From a virus, in IMG/VR virus record IMGVR_UViG_3300037963_000751, positions 1 to 60,796 of that record: a stretch of DNA of 60,796 nucleotides, one strand, 5' to 3'. A program made the translations under genes and the position numbers. Positions 18,633-25,303 of this stretch are shown here, one piece after another; position 1 is the first letter of the stretch; every line of letters starts with the position of its first letter. Below the pieces are notes generated by a model. That model was given only the letters and a program-made list of their open reading frames with translations. It was not told where the DNA came from and did not search any database.

Positions 18633-18661
18633 CTGTCCTTAATTTATTTATATTAATACTA

Positions 18662-18693
18662 TAAAGATAGTTAAAAGAAACTACAATTCCAAG
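18662..18693 (-). promoter_or_regulatory. early promoter P1
   Basis: On the minus strand CTTGGAATTGT (18693-18683), 14 bases from its TTG to a TATCTTTA box (18669-18662). The same 11-mer and the same spacing are found at P2, and close variants at P3 and P4. The predicted start is about 20 bases before the gene at 18632. Confidence 0.65.
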
Positions 18694-18697
18694 TAGT

Positions 18698-18943
18698 TTA
18701 ATCTAAATCTTTTCTTTTACATATGAGTACGTTACCCACTATGCTTTGTCCTGCAAGTTTACTTGCGTGTTCATTGACAGGTAGCCCAAAGATTAATCCT
18801 TCTTCATTGACTATCATAACATCATCATCTGTGAGTCGTACCAATTCAATGTACCCACCCACTGCGTCTTGCATTTGTTTGAGGCTGTTGTCCTTGTCAA
18901 TAGCTACCTCTTCTATTGTTCCGTCTGTTTTAATCCACTGCAT
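18698..18943 (-). CDS. DUF3846 family protein
   Basis: 81 residues in the pattern of DUF3846: GGYIELVRL, then MIVNEEGLIFGLPVNEHAS and a final IVGNVLI. The family is common in phages and plasmids; its function is not known. It follows a small zinc-binding protein by four bases and ends shortly before P1, so it closes the upstream early transcript. Confidence 0.75.
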   Translation of the reverse strand: MQWIKTDGTIEEVAIDKDNSLKQMQDAVGGYIELVRLTDDDVMIVNEEGLIFGLPVNEHASKLAGQSIVGNVLICKRKDLD

Positions 18944-18947
18944 CTTA

Positions 18948-19151
18948 TTAGTTTTGATTGTTATTAATTCTATCGAGACTCATCATAGCTAACAAACGTG
19001 TAGGTAATACATGCTTGTCATTACATTTGTCGCAACATCTATCTCCTTCTTCACCCAAAGGAGCAGGGTTGTGTCCTTTATCCCATCCTGTACGAGGGCA
19101 AGGTTTTATTTCTTGGTTGCACAAACAACACTTTAGTTTTTCTTTCTTCAT
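18948..19151 (-). CDS. small zinc-binding hypothetical protein
   Basis: 67 residues with four or more paired cysteines: CCLC near the start and RCCDKC in the middle, enclosing GWDKGHNPAP. This is a known kind of small phage protein with a metal-binding HNH-like or zinc-ribbon look, though the catalytic HNH residues are not clear. It overlaps the upstream gene by four bases (ATGA). Confidence 0.6.
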   Translation of the reverse strand: MKKEKLKCCLCNQEIKPCPRTGWDKGHNPAPLGEEGDRCCDKCNDKHVLPTRLLAMMSLDRINNNQN

Positions 19152-19522
19152 TCTACTTCATTTAATCCCATGTCAATGGCATATTCATTAATCATTTCAA
19201 AAATTCTCATAGACATCCACTCACTCATAAACACTTTGTCAAGTATCTCCATTGCTTGTTCTTTAGAAGCATCCCAATTCGTTTGTACATCCTCAACACA
19301 CCACATATTACCTGCGTAGTACCCTCGTTCTTCAAGCTCGGTGCGTAAGGCATGAGTTGGTAGGTATATAGGCACAGTATCTCTTTTATCTGACAAACTT
19401 TTTAATTTGTCTGTAACAATATCTAATACCTCTCCGTCTGATAGGTATCCTCTATCTTCACTATCCTCAGCGTGCTTAGGACTCTCAATGAAGTCTATTA
19501 ATTTTTGTATTTCTGTTTTCAT
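19148..19522 (-). CDS. hypothetical protein
   Basis: 124 residues, acidic, helical (IQKLIDFIESPKHAEDSED near the start, MSMRIFEMINEYAIDM near the end). No family recognised. It overlaps the next gene by four bases. About 85 bases separate it from the preceding gene, with no clear promoter box. Confidence 0.55.
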   Translation of the reverse strand: MKTEIQKLIDFIESPKHAEDSEDRGYLSDGEVLDIVTDKLKSLSDKRDTVPIYLPTHALRTELEERGYYAGNMWCVEDVQTNWDASKEQAMEILDKVFMSEWMSMRIFEMINEYAIDMGLNEVE

Positions 19523-19607
19523 AATTATCTTAGTTTATAAATTCGTATCTTGTACTTAAATATATTCAATCTGAATATGGTTTTGTATCTGCTCATGGTA
19601 TTTGTTT

Positions 19608-19892
19608 TTATATGTGTCCACCTATCAAGTATGAATCTCCTTCAGGGTCTACTTCGTATCTCACTTCCTGCTCAGATGTTTCATCAGTCCACCCATCATC
19701 TGAATCCATACCATTTCCATGTTCAAACTCTGCTTCGTCAAGTGCTTTCTCTAACTTGTACCCCCATTCAGTTTCTTTCTCAAGGAGATAGTCATGCACA
19801 CTATCGAAGTCATCATGCAATGTACTTGGTACATCTATCTCAATCTCTGCGTACTTGTAGTACACTCTTCTAATTTTAATTACTGTTTTCAT
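19608..19892 (-). CDS. hypothetical acidic protein
   Basis: About 94 residues from the ATG at 19892, chosen because it has the AAAACAAATCAAATG-type leader used by neighbours. Starts with a beta strand (MKTVIKIRRVYYKYAEIEID) and continues as very acidic sequence (MDSDDGWTDETSEQE). It overlaps the end of the 58-residue gene by 17 bases. Its general form resembles small phage proteins of unknown role; I name no function. Confidence 0.55.
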   Translation of the reverse strand: MKTVIKIRRVYYKYAEIEIDVPSTLHDDFDSVHDYLLEKETEWGYKLEKALDEAEFEHGNGMDSDDGWTDETSEQEVRYEVDPEGDSYLIGGHI

Positions 19893-20052
19893 TTGATTTG
19901 TTTTTATTGTATTCATTAATTACTTCTTGTATGGTTTCTTCACTATCATCCATAACACTTACATAACTATCCACCTCCTCATCTATTATTATCTCTACTT
20001 GATATTTAAAATCTCCACTTGGAATCGCGTCATAATTTATATATGCTTTCAT
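19876..20052 (-). CDS. small hypothetical protein (58 residues)
   Basis: Starts with an ATG at 20052 behind the leader CTAAAAACAAATAGC, which is repeated almost exactly before the gene at 20306. The product begins MKAYINYDAIPSGDFKY, then an acidic helix (DDSEETIQEVINEYNK). It looks like a shorter relative of its neighbours (strand, then acidic helix), perhaps an old duplication. No function can be given. Confidence 0.5.
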   Translation of the reverse strand: MKAYINYDAIPSGDFKYQVEIIIDEEVDSYVSVMDDSEETIQEVINEYNKNKSNENSN

Positions 20053-20063
20053 GCTATTTGTTT

Positions 20064-20306
20064 TTAGTTAGTTAATAACTCTTCATCCTCTGAATAGTAA
20101 GACTCTATGTTATCCTCTGACACTATCTCCATTCCATCTTGTTCCCATAGGGTAACCCAACATTCCCTAATGGATACGTACTGAGGTTTATCTTTCTTTG
20201 ATTCATTGAAATGTTTCATGGCATCTTCTTGATGCTCATAAAAAGATGGGTAGTCTCTTCCATTACAATCGCTTTCCCATACTGAATATACTTTCTTTGC
20301 TTTCAT
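20064..20306 (-). CDS. hypothetical acidic protein
   Basis: 80 residues beginning MKAKKVYSVWESDCNG, with a helix (HQEDAMKHFNESKKDKPQY) and an acidic end. Same general plan as the 58- and 94-residue proteins after it. The leader CTAACTAAAAACAAATAGC matches that of the next gene over 19 bases. Function unknown. Confidence 0.55.
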   Translation of the reverse strand: MKAKKVYSVWESDCNGRDYPSFYEHQEDAMKHFNESKKDKPQYVSIRECWVTLWEQDGMEIVSEDNIESYYSEDEELLTN

Positions 20307-20307
20307 G

Positions 20308-20520
20308 CTATTTGTTTTTAGTTAGTTCAAATTCATATATGTTTTCTTTTTCATCTTCACTCATGCACTCATATATATCATCTCTTATATATACTCCCCT
20401 ATCTAAATACTCGACTTCTTCTTTCTTCCATTTTTCTTGTGAGTCAAGTTCAACAAAGTCATACCACTCATCAAACTTGTCAATGTCTTTCACAAAATAT
20501 ATTCTTCCTTTATCTTTCAT
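20308..20520 (-). CDS. hypothetical acidic protein
   Basis: About 70 residues from the ATG at 20520, which carries the leader AAAAACAAATCAAATG; the frame stays open upstream but that part overlaps the amidotransferase gene and a terminator, so it is not used. The sequence is acidic and aromatic (DEWYDFVELDSQEKWKKEE). It is the first gene of the run of small acidic proteins. Function unknown. Confidence 0.55.
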   Translation of the reverse strand: MKDKGRIYFVKDIDKFDEWYDFVELDSQEKWKKEEVEYLDRGVYIRDDIYECMSEDEKENIYEFELTKNK

Positions 20521-20547
20521 TTGATTTGTTTTTAAGATTATAAAATA

Positions 20548-20568
20548 GGGGAGAGACTTTCCCTCCCC
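20548..20568 (-). terminator. terminator after the amidotransferase fusion gene
   Basis: GGGGAG...CTCCCC stem extended by two more pairs across one mismatch, three-base loop; on the minus strand it is followed by TATTTTATAA. It comes after palindrome copy 4, which itself touches the stop codon of the gene. Confidence 0.6.
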
Positions 20569-20581
20569 ATCCTTATGTGTG

Positions 20582-20599
20582 TGGCTCGTTGACGAGCCA
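20582..20599. repeat. dispersed palindrome copy 4
   Basis: TGGCTCG, loop TTGA, CGAGCCA. It directly abuts the TAA (20602-20600) of the amidotransferase-cyclotransferase gene and precedes the terminator. Confidence 0.9.
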
Positions 20600-21808
20600 T
20601 TATGAATAGAGGTTATACTTGTTAACCTCTTCTTCAGTGAACCAACCACCACATGAATTGCAGTAGTACATATTGAACCTATCATGCTCAAGTGTACCCG
20701 AGTAACAATCAATGCAGTGGGGTGTAACAAGCATGTTACTATCTTCACTAATGTCCTTATCTCTATTCTCCCACTCTTCTAAGAACTTGTCTGCGTCCTC
20801 TGTTTGTTTGGGTGTTGAGGTAAAGAAGTTCTCCTCTTGTTTAACGTAGGTCGTGTCCTCCCATGAATCCCATGCAGTATTCTTCTTTGGTGTTGACTTG
20901 TAGCTTGGTGTCCAATTATCCCATGAATCCCATGTGCTCCAACCATAGTTGGATTTTATTTTGGGTTGAACATATGTCTTGTGTAACTGTCTGTTACCTA
21001 CCTTCTCTTGTATGTTGAAGTATACCCAAGCCATTACAATACTACCATCCTCCATCTTCACAGGTATCTTCTCACGTCTGTACCAAGTAGGGTGCGACTC
21101 CAATCCATCAATGTCCTTGAACACTGAGTCACTTACCTTGAACACATCAATCTCTACGTTGTGTCCTCGACCTTTCTCATTGATGAGGTATGGTAATCCA
21201 CTGATGATAAGAGGATACTTGTCTTGTGTCTTACCTGCACCCACATACCTTGACTTATCTAAGTACCAATTGTAATTGTTGTACCCTTTCTTCAGTGTAC
21301 CATACACACCTATCACATTGTCCTGCAACACGTTGGTCTTGGAATACCACACACCATCTTTGAAAGTATACAAGTGTCTGTTGTATATCTGAAAGGTCTT
21401 AGTCTTGGTATTGATACTGACAAACCTACTACTATACTTGGCGAGGTACTTCTTCCATTTCTTACGTGGTATGTCCCCAAGTTTCTCAGCTAACACTCTG
21501 CTATCACACTTGATGAAGTTCCCCATACCTTTGATAGTTCCGTTCATCATTAGCAGTTCATCTTTCTGCTTACCACATACGAACGGATGAGTATTTTCTA
21601 TGTTCACTGCACCCACTGTCGCATATCTGAAGTGAGCAATGTATGGTCGAGTGGTGTCAAGTATCTCCCACTCATTAGACTTGTGATAGGATACATCAAA
21701 GGTATCCAACCATACCACACCCATACCATCAGGGTTTATCATTGCCGAGTTCTCTAAGGTGTCTCGACTAACCTTGTTTTGTTTTTGTTTAATAATAATT
21801 ACACACAT
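20600..21808 (-). CDS. class II glutamine amidotransferase - gamma-glutamylcyclotransferase - zinc ribbon fusion
   Basis: 402 residues, three parts. (1) Residues 1-150: Ntn-type amidotransferase with the nucleophile as Cys2 (MCVIII), NPDGMG, HFRYATVG, NTHPF and MMNGTI. (2) Residues 165-265: AIG2/GGCT-like fold with VYGTLKKG (168-175) and the catalytic Glu in DGLESHP (237). (3) A Trp-rich linker with WDSW repeats, then a zinc ribbon with cysteines 365, 368, 383 and 386. The first domain would release ammonia or cleave gamma-glutamyl amides, the second would cyclise gamma-glutamyl groups. It follows an amidoligase, the partner predicted for such domains, so making and unmaking of amide-linked tags is the likely theme. 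Target unknown. Confidence 0.8.
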   Translation of the reverse strand: MCVIIIKQKQNKVSRDTLENSAMINPDGMGVVWLDTFDVSYHKSNEWEILDTTRPYIAHFRYATVGAVNIENTHPFVCGKQKDELLMMNGTIKGMGNFIKCDSRVLAEKLGDIPRKKWKKYLAKYSSRFVSINTKTKTFQIYNRHLYTFKDGVWYSKTNVLQDNVIGVYGTLKKGYNNYNWYLDKSRYVGAGKTQDKYPLIISGLPYLINEKGRGHNVEIDVFKVSDSVFKDIDGLESHPTWYRREKIPVKMEDGSIVMAWVYFNIQEKVGNRQLHKTYVQPKIKSNYGWSTWDSWDNWTPSYKSTPKKNTAWDSWEDTTYVKQEENFFTSTPKQTEDADKFLEEWENRDKDISEDSNMLVTPHCIDCYSGTLEHDRFNMYYCNSCGGWFTEEEVNKYNLYS

Positions 21809-21870
21809 AATTGTAAATTTAATTTAATTTGTGGCACGAATAACGTGGTCGTACCTTCCACTTATCTTTG

Positions 21871-21884
21871 GCTCGTTGACGAGC
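21871..21884. repeat. dispersed palindrome copy 5
   Basis: GCTCG, loop TTGA, CGAGC; the next pair is G-T and then T-A. The TAG stop of the amidoligase gene (21886-21884 on the minus strand) falls in its right arm. Confidence 0.88.
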
Positions 21885-22921
21885 TACTTCCAATTGTCTA
21901 TCTTCCAACCATATTCTCTGTTGTCTTGACGCTTGTTGTAGTAGTACAACTCTTTCTCTATTGCACACTGTGTCCACCTACCTGTATTGTGAAAGTCCCC
22001 ATCAAGAAAGGGTAATGCGTTGGCATCTATCCTGCCCTCGTTTAAGAATAAGTCAAAGCTTTTCGCATAATCCAATGCCTCATCTACTTTGCGAGTGTCA
22101 TTGTTATACATCATCATTAAGATGGGACGTATCTTAGCATAGAATACTTTGTGCTGTCGTCTTGGATAGTTCACTGCGGTATCCATTAACTCATAGAACA
22201 ACTCGTACCTCCTCATCATCTGTCGAACGGACGTGAATCTGCTGACAAGTCTAAACTCAACTGTCCCATTTGCTTTGGCTAACACCATGTTGTACCTGCC
22301 GTTCTGTCCATTGTAGGTATAGTTATACTTCCTCATGTTCTTGATTAACCTACTCTCTTCGCTCGTTCTCATGTTGAGGTTACCATTGCAATAGGAGTTT
22401 CCGAGTCTTAGTCTATACAAGTACATCATTATGCCACTATACTTACGTAACTTCTTGAGTAGTTCGCTTGACGTCATGCCGTCACACGCCACTGTGATAT
22501 GTCCACCACAATCTGAATTGCTTGGACTCCATCTGTCATCTATTACTCTCTCTGCTTGGTACATAAGGTTGTAGATTTTCGTTCTCCAACTACAGCGTGG
22601 GAGCAATGGTAGTATGTGAGTAACTGCCTCAGTACCACAACTACTATCTCTCTCAAAGCCACAGAATAATCTGTACTCATAGATAGAACTACGTGATATG
22701 TCCTCCTTCTCCACCTCCATACCGATAGTAAACTTGGTTTCATAATCTCCACCCAAATCAATGAGCGAGTCACGTTGCTCTCGTTTTCTTAGACCTGCAA
22801 TATCTACTTTGTACTTGGTCTTGTTTAGTTTGAGGGGTGGTAGCTTACAATGATAGTCTACTCGTTGCCCTCTTGTTCGTTCGCCCGTTAGTTCGTAGGC
22901 GATTCCATTTTGTTCACACAT
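21884..22921 (-). CDS. amidoligase (glutamine-synthetase-like ATP-dependent COOH-NH2 ligase)
   Basis: 345 residues. Motifs of the amidoligase family appear in order: GMEVE (67-71), a Cys/Gly-Thr-Glu segment before HILPL (95-106), CGGHI (138-142) and GTVEFRL (219-225); the acidic residues would bind the metal-ATP. The family joins a carboxylate to an amine with ATP. The first 60 residues, rich in Arg/Lys with two Cys, are outside the core. The gene directly precedes the amidotransferase-cyclotransferase fusion (75 bases apart), matching known genomic pairings of these families. The substrate, a protein tail, a peptide or a cell-wall group, cannot be read from sequence. The stop lies in a palindrome. 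Confidence 0.82.
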   Translation of the reverse strand: MCEQNGIAYELTGERTRGQRVDYHCKLPPLKLNKTKYKVDIAGLRKREQRDSLIDLGGDYETKFTIGMEVEKEDISRSSIYEYRLFCGFERDSSCGTEAVTHILPLLPRCSWRTKIYNLMYQAERVIDDRWSPSNSDCGGHITVACDGMTSSELLKKLRKYSGIMMYLYRLRLGNSYCNGNLNMRTSEESRLIKNMRKYNYTYNGQNGRYNMVLAKANGTVEFRLVSRFTSVRQMMRRYELFYELMDTAVNYPRRQHKVFYAKIRPILMMMYNNDTRKVDEALDYAKSFDLFLNEGRIDANALPFLDGDFHNTGRWTQCAIEKELYYYNKRQDNREYGWKIDNWK

Positions 22922-22949
22922 AATATTTGATTTTATTTAATTAAACAAT

Positions 22950-22969
22950 ATGGCTCGTTGCCGAGCCAT
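22950..22969. repeat. dispersed palindrome copy 6
   Basis: ATGGCTCG, loop TTGC, CGAGCCAT. Lies five bases past the stop of the acidic 164-residue gene and 28 bases before the amidoligase start. Confidence 0.9.
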
Positions 22970-22974
22970 TACTT

Positions 22975-23469
22975 TTATTCTTCCGTTGCACTATTAGTTT
23001 CTTGAAATTCTGTAGAAGCTTCAGCAGAAGCTCGGTCAAGTTGTTCTTGTGCTGTCTCCTCATCAATGAATGAGAAGTCATCACACATATTGTCCATTAC
23101 TACATCTAATAGTTGGTCTTGAGCCTGCTCAATCTCTCCATACATTTCACTCCCAAAGTGGAATGATAATGGGTTCACGTGTATCTCGTTGCCATCTAAC
23201 TCAAGGTCATAGTCCCAATCCTCTATCCAATTACTTGACTCTTCGTTTGATACGCTCTCACTTATAGATAGCTTGGCAAACAGGTCTGTAACATACGCCT
23301 GAAAGGCTGCCTTAGTCATGTTGATTTTACCCTCATTAGCTTGAGGTTCCTCAATCCTATTCAATAATTTAATCACTTCCTCTCGAGTGAATAATGTTTT
23401 GTGGAACACAGTCCCCATGTTCTCATCAAGTTTTGTTAGCACTTCTGCTATTGTTAATTTGTTTTGCAT
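22975..23469 (-). CDS. acidic hypothetical protein upstream of amidoligase
   Basis: 164 residues, strongly acidic, ending in a Glu/Gln/Ala-rich helix (AQEQLDRASAEASTEFQ). The start MQNKLTIAEVLTKLDEN looks like a short helical domain. It shares a transcript with the amidoligase and fusion genes and, being rich in carboxylates, could in principle be a substrate or chaperone of that pair; this is only a positional guess. No family recognised. Confidence 0.55.
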   Translation of the reverse strand: MQNKLTIAEVLTKLDENMGTVFHKTLFTREEVIKLLNRIEEPQANEGKINMTKAAFQAYVTDLFAKLSISESVSNEESSNWIEDWDYDLELDGNEIHVNPLSFHFGSEMYGEIEQAQDQLLDVVMDNMCDDFSFIDEETAQEQLDRASAEASTEFQETNSATEE

Positions 23470-23501
23470 AATACATTTTATTAATTGGTTACACTACCAA
23501 A

Positions 23502-23527
23502 ACCCCATGCCGTTGCTGACATGGGGT
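23502..23527 (-). terminator. terminator with shared TTTTGGTAGTGTA tail
   Basis: ACCCCATG, 10-base loop, CATGGGGT. On the minus strand it is followed by TTTTGGTAGTGTA, the same 13 bases that follow the terminator at 25887-25912. It ends the short transcript carrying the 31-residue membrane peptide. Confidence 0.7.
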
Positions 23528-23534
23528 AAGGTAA

Positions 23535-23554
23535 ATGGCTCGTTGGCGAGCCAT
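23535..23554. repeat. dispersed palindrome copy 7
   Basis: ATGGCTCG, loop TTGG, CGAGCCAT. It directly abuts the stop of the 31-residue peptide and precedes the terminator, the same order seen at copy 4. Confidence 0.9.
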
Positions 23555-23650
23555 CTATATTCCGTAGGCGTATGAATAATAAATACCTACGAATACTAAT
23601 GTGGATATACACACACCCACAAGCGTTAAATTAATAATGGTTGATTTCAT
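23555..23650 (-). CDS. 31-residue membrane peptide
   Basis: ATG at 23650 behind TTAAGGACAA. The product MKSTIINLTLVGVCISTL then VFVGIYYSYAYGI is almost entirely one membrane span with a single Lys at the N-terminus. Promoter P2 lies about 100 bases upstream, and stop, palindrome and terminator follow at once, so it is a one-gene unit. This complete setting argues that the tiny gene is real. A role at the host membrane early in infection is plausible. Confidence 0.55.
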   Translation of the reverse strand: MKSTIINLTLVGVCISTLVFVGIYYSYAYGI

Positions 23651-23709
23651 TTGTCCTTAATGTTAATCAGTTCTGCTTACTCTGTTCACGATTTTCAGCG
23701 TCCTCGTTG

Positions 23710-23723
23710 GCTCGTTGACGAGC
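23710..23723. repeat. dispersed palindrome copy 8 (in P2 leader)
   Basis: GCTCG, loop TTGA, CGAGC, with outer G-T and T-A. It lies in the untranslated leader between P2 and the 31-residue peptide gene. Confidence 0.88.
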
Positions 23724-23764
23724 TACCATATACAGTATATATAGTACTCTCGACAACAACAATA

Positions 23765-23796
23765 CAAAAGTACTACAAATAAATGACAATTCCAAG
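23765..23796 (-). promoter_or_regulatory. early promoter P2
   Basis: Minus strand CTTGGAATTGT (23796-23786), 14 bases, then TACTTTTG (23772-23765), which fits TAnnTTTG. The 11-mer is identical to P1. Confidence 0.7.
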
Positions 23797-23808
23797 ACAT
23801 TTTAAAAA

Positions 23809-23822
23809 AGTTATTAACAGGT
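23809..23822. promoter_or_regulatory. AGTTATTAACAGGT motif near P2
   Basis: The 14-mer AGTTATTAACAGGT is repeated, inverted, at 26768-26781 near P3. TTATTAACA differs from the usual DnaA box TTATCCACA at two positions, so it could be a site for DnaA or the phage DnaA-like protein. Confidence 0.4.
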
Positions 23823-23850
23823 TTTAATCTTTTATTTTGTTTGACTCATG

Positions 23851-23864
23851 GCTCGTTGACGAGC
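23851..23864. repeat. dispersed palindrome copy 9
   Basis: GCTCG, loop TTGA, CGAGC. The TAG stop of the 151-residue gene (23866-23864 on the minus strand) is within the right arm. Confidence 0.88.
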
Positions 23865-24319
23865 TATTTAATCCTCCTCCCTTTCTCATTCAGTTGCTTG
23901 AATTTCATTAGCTTTTCCTCGATAGTTTTACATCCCTTGTAATCTCCGTATGAACCCATTGCACTTACTCGTGCAAACCTTAACATCTCTTCATCACTCC
24001 ATGGACTCTCAAAGATTAGTTCACTCCCATCTACTACATACATGAATGGTGTCCACTCAATATACCTCTGATGATTTTTCTCCCACGATTTTAGTAAAAG
24101 ATATTTGTCCTCTTTCAGTCTTGTTGTGTATGCATAGTCCCTCTCATTGAAACTGCTGAAGTTAGTATGGTCTACGTACTTATGGTCTACATAGAACCCA
24201 CTTACTTTCATTACTAACACTTGGTCTCCTGCCTCTATGTTATCTCCGAATTGCGTACCATTGTACGTAGCTTGCCTAAGATTCTCCTCGGCAAATTGTT
24301 TAATGAATTTATTTTTCAT
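23864..24319 (-). CDS. hypothetical protein
   Basis: About 151 residues from the ATG at 24319 (leader AAAAATAAAACAG); a start at 24352 is possible but would overlap the previous gene more. It begins MKNKFIKQFAEENLRQATYN, has a beta-rich centre (DQVLVMKVSGFYVDHKYV) and an aromatic segment (HQRYIEWTPFMYVVDGSEL). No family recognised. Last gene of the P4 transcript; stop codon from a palindrome. Confidence 0.55.
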   Translation of the reverse strand: MKNKFIKQFAEENLRQATYNGTQFGDNIEAGDQVLVMKVSGFYVDHKYVDHTNFSSFNERDYAYTTRLKEDKYLLLKSWEKNHQRYIEWTPFMYVVDGSELIFESPWSDEEMLRFARVSAMGSYGDYKGCKTIEEKLMKFKQLNEKGRRIK

Positions 24320-24530
24320 CTGTTTTATTTTTAGGTTTAACTTTATTCTCATTCTCTAATGCATAGACTCGTCCATCTATTCGGTCAACGTACCTATCTA
24401 TTGCGTCTAACTTAGACTCTAAGTGTTGAATCTTTCGTTGGAGCATATACATTTTTGCTGTGATATTACTTACCACTATGCTTACTAAACTACTCGCCAC
24501 TATTGTGGCTACTATCATTGTTGTTGTCAT
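24309..24530 (-). CDS. small membrane-anchored coiled-coil protein
   Basis: 73 residues: an N-terminal membrane span (MIVATIVASSLVSIVVS) and then a coiled coil (LQRKIQHLESKLDAIDRYV). It resembles anchored phage early proteins that sit at the inner membrane. It overlaps the upstream gene by 41 bases and the downstream gene by 11. One of four small membrane proteins in this cluster. Confidence 0.6.
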   Translation of the reverse strand: MTTTMIVATIVASSLVSIVVSNITAKMYMLQRKIQHLESKLDAIDRYVDRIDGRVYALENENKVKPKNKTDEK

Positions 24531-24873
24531 GACTTATCTTTTTTTTTAAATAATTATTCCAATGTTCCATGTGAGCCTTAATATCTACTATACTACCATC
24601 ATCCTTTACCATTCTCACAACCTCAACATCACTCCAATTTTCACATTGGGTTATCTCTCTCCAAGTCCTTGCCAACTTGTGTGCTTCACGATTTGTTAAG
24701 TACAAATCATTTACCTCCACGTCCTTCCAAAAGACTGAGTAAAGTTTGAGTGATTCGTAATACTCTTGGTCGTGAGGGTATCTTGCATCCTCTAATTCTT
24801 TTTGCCAATCCAACCACTCTTGGTCAGTCATATCTCGTTCGTCTTTTAAACGTAACACTTCATCATTCTTCAT
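24490..24873 (-). CDS. hypothetical protein
   Basis: 127 residues, acidic and Trp-rich (MTDQEWLDWQKELEDARYP; HKLARTWREITQCENW; DVEVVRMVKDDGSIVD), with a His/Asn/Ser-rich tail. No family recognised. It lies between two small membrane protein genes and overlaps the second by 41 bases. Confidence 0.55.
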   Translation of the reverse strand: MKNDEVLRLKDERDMTDQEWLDWQKELEDARYPHDQEYYESLKLYSVFWKDVEVNDLYLTNREAHKLARTWREITQCENWSDVEVVRMVKDDGSIVDIKAHMEHWNNYLKKKISHDNNNDSSHNSGE

Positions 24874-24876
24874 AAC

Positions 24877-25080
24877 TTATTTGTTTTTATTGATTATATT
24901 AAAGTAAAATCCTAAGCAGGCTGTTGACTGAAAGAGCCACCACACACCTGTCATTATTCTTGTTTTCATTTGCACTTCACGTGCACTAAAGTCTCCCATG
25001 AAACTTAACACTGATGCAATACCCAACATAACTGCAAGGATAAAGCACACATTCTTTAGATAAACATCTTTCTTTTTCAT
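24877..25080 (-). CDS. small membrane protein, two spans
   Basis: 67 residues with two likely membrane helices (VCFILAVMLGIASVLSFMG and GVWWLFQSTACLGFYF) and a basic end. It follows the previous gene closely in the P4 operon. No family recognised; a host-envelope role is inferred from topology only. Confidence 0.6.
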   Translation of the reverse strand: MKKKDVYLKNVCFILAVMLGIASVLSFMGDFSAREVQMKTRIMTGVWWLFQSTACLGFYFNIINKNK

Positions 25081-25086
25081 CTGTAT

Positions 25087-25284
25087 TTATTTATTTGGTT
25101 TAACATTATGGCTCGCTAACGAGCTGTTTTCTATTTCGTTTAACATCTCAAGGTGATTGTCTAATACATCTAACATTCGTTCGAGATTCTCTACTCTTGT
25201 ATTGGCGTTATTCATTTTAATAAATCCTCGTGCACCCCCAATACATAATATTAGTGCACAAATTGGTATAACAATTAGTCCCAT
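25087..25284 (-). CDS. small membrane-anchored coiled-coil protein
   Basis: About 65 residues from the ATG at 25284, preferred over the GTG at 25314 because of its A-rich leader. A membrane span (GLIVIPICALILCIGG) is followed by a coiled coil (RVENLERMLDVLDNHLEML). Near the C-terminus SSLASH is encoded by palindrome copy 10, suggesting the element lengthened or replaced the original tail. Similar plan to the 73-residue protein downstream. Confidence 0.6.
   Translation of the reverse strand: MGLIVIPICALILCIGGARGFIKMNNANTRVENLERMLDVLDNHLEMLNEIENSSLASHNVKPNK
25111..25124. repeat. dispersed palindrome copy 10 (inside coding sequence)
   Basis: GCTCG, loop CTAA, CGAGC. Translated in frame as part of SSLASH near the end of the membrane-coil protein. 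Confidence 0.85.
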
Positions 25285-25303
25285 TTTGTTTTCTTTTTTA
25301 AAT

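Noticed and set aside
21863-21870. TATCTTTG on the plus strand as an antisense promoter at the end of the amidoligase gene
   Set aside because: It adjoins a palindrome and points into the gene's 3' end with no plus-strand gene to serve; a single 8-base match is expected by chance in AT-rich DNA.
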